Below the pieces are notes generated by a model. That model was not told the DNA's origin, searched no databases, and worked only from the letters and a program-made list of their open reading frames with translations. A stretch of DNA of 64,000 bases, taken from Sporosarcina luteola (GTDB lineage Bacteria; Bacillota; Bacilli; Bacillales_A; Planococcaceae). The first letter of the stretch is position 1. Each line of letters starts with the position of its first letter. Below are positions 63,633 to 64,000 of this stretch, piece by piece. The DNA is taken from positions 310,001 to 374,000 of the forward strand of contig NZ_JAMBNV010000002.1 in the NCBI RefSeq assembly GCF_023715245.1. Reading direction: 5' to 3'. Made by a program: the position numbers and the translations under genes.

Positions 63633-64000
63633 TTAGATGCGTTTCTCAGTAAGTGGCCTCATTGTGCCGTGCTGCATGAGGTTCATATGCCATGAGAATG
63701 CCTTTTCGAGCACATGTGGCGTATGGCCGCCTCTATCAAGAGCTTCATAGAAGTATTCCCATAGTTGCGTACGGTACATTGGGTGCGCACAATTACCGAT
63801 AATGAGCTCGACACGTTCTCTCGGCGCAAGGCCGCGCAGATCCGCATATCCATGCTCCGTAACAATGACATCAACGTCATGTTCCGTGTGATCCACATGC
63901 GAAACGAACGGTACGATGCTTGAAATATCGCCGTCTTTAGCGATGGATTTCGTAACGAAGATGGCAAGCCTTGCATTTCGGGCGAAATCACCGGAGCCGC
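63633..64000 (-). CDS. Acetyl-CoA hydrolase/CoA-transferase, C-terminal part
   Basis: The last 122 codons of a minus-strand gene whose start lies beyond the window. GSGDFARNARLAIFVTKSIA, SSIVPFVSHVDHTEHDVDVI and VTEHGYADLRGLAPRERVE are the C-terminal signature of the acetyl-CoA hydrolase / succinyl-CoA:acetate CoA-transferase family. It moves CoA between acetate and an acyl-CoA. Automatic calling splits this part in two short frames because the start is missing. Confidence 0.9.
   Translation of the reverse strand, partial: GSGDFARNARLAIFVTKSIAKDGDISSIVPFVSHVDHTEHDVDVIVTEHGYADLRGLAPRERVELIIGNCAHPMYRTQLWEYFYEALDRGGHTPHVLEKAFSWHMNLMQHGTMRPLTEKRI

Overview
The window looks like chromosome of a low-to-moderate GC Gram-positive bacterium of the order Bacillales, most likely a Planococcaceae member close to Sporosarcina. 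The evidence is the gene set: a seven-gene urease operon with linked nickel importer, a Bacillus-type dppABCDE-ykfABCD operon, a trpEDCFBA operon behind a T-box and without trpG, a secreted protease resembling the cold-active subtilisin S41, and CtaG, YugN and YfkAB family proteins. Genus is inference; no rRNA or tRNA gene lies in the window.

Layout. 1-3.7 kb: a truncated NERD-domain gene, a 30-aa membrane peptide, and a quorum-sensing type pair (TPR regulator plus 52-aa exported pro-peptide) beside a secreted subtilisin. 4-8.1 kb: a six-gene GntR (YtrA-type) ABC export operon. 8.6-12.1 kb: VOC protein, mazEF, a coiled-coil protein, a lipoprotein with a SUKH protein, and a thioesterase. 12.1-22.1 kb: ureABCEFGD-nikABCDE on the minus strand. 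22.6-32.6 kb: dppABCDE-ykfABCD for uptake and breakdown of dipeptides and murein peptides. 32.7-38.4 kb: a third peptide ABC importer in App-like gene order. 38.7-46.2 kb: trp operon with Trp T-box leader and a trailing DUF4003-like gene. 46.3-64 kb: RluF, a PrsA/SurA-like lipoprotein, a two-gene ABC exporter, YugN, DUF2243-CtaG, an M24 peptidase, a hydrolase, an AEC transporter, YfkAB, an unknown exported protein, a polar amino acid ABC importer, MgtE, and a truncated acetyl-CoA hydrolase/CoA-transferase.

The most unusual signal is not a gene. Nine non-coding gaps each carry a short array of direct repeats with a rigid period: exactly 21 bp in eight arrays and exactly 20 bp in one. There are usually six units. 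All share a TTAT(C/G) core, but each array has its own continuation (for example GTTATCGGTCACTTC, TTATCTATTGAATC, TTATCACCGACT, TTATGCGCG). Several end in the same shortened closing unit, and four are followed by a conserved tail of about 26 bp. Twenty-one bp is two helical turns, so every core faces the same side of the DNA. This looks like a dispersed, constrained element family that I cannot match to any named class.

The window is rich in nitrogen and nickel physiology: three peptide/nickel-family ABC importers lie in one 26-kb block with urease, and most operons end in clear hairpin terminators.
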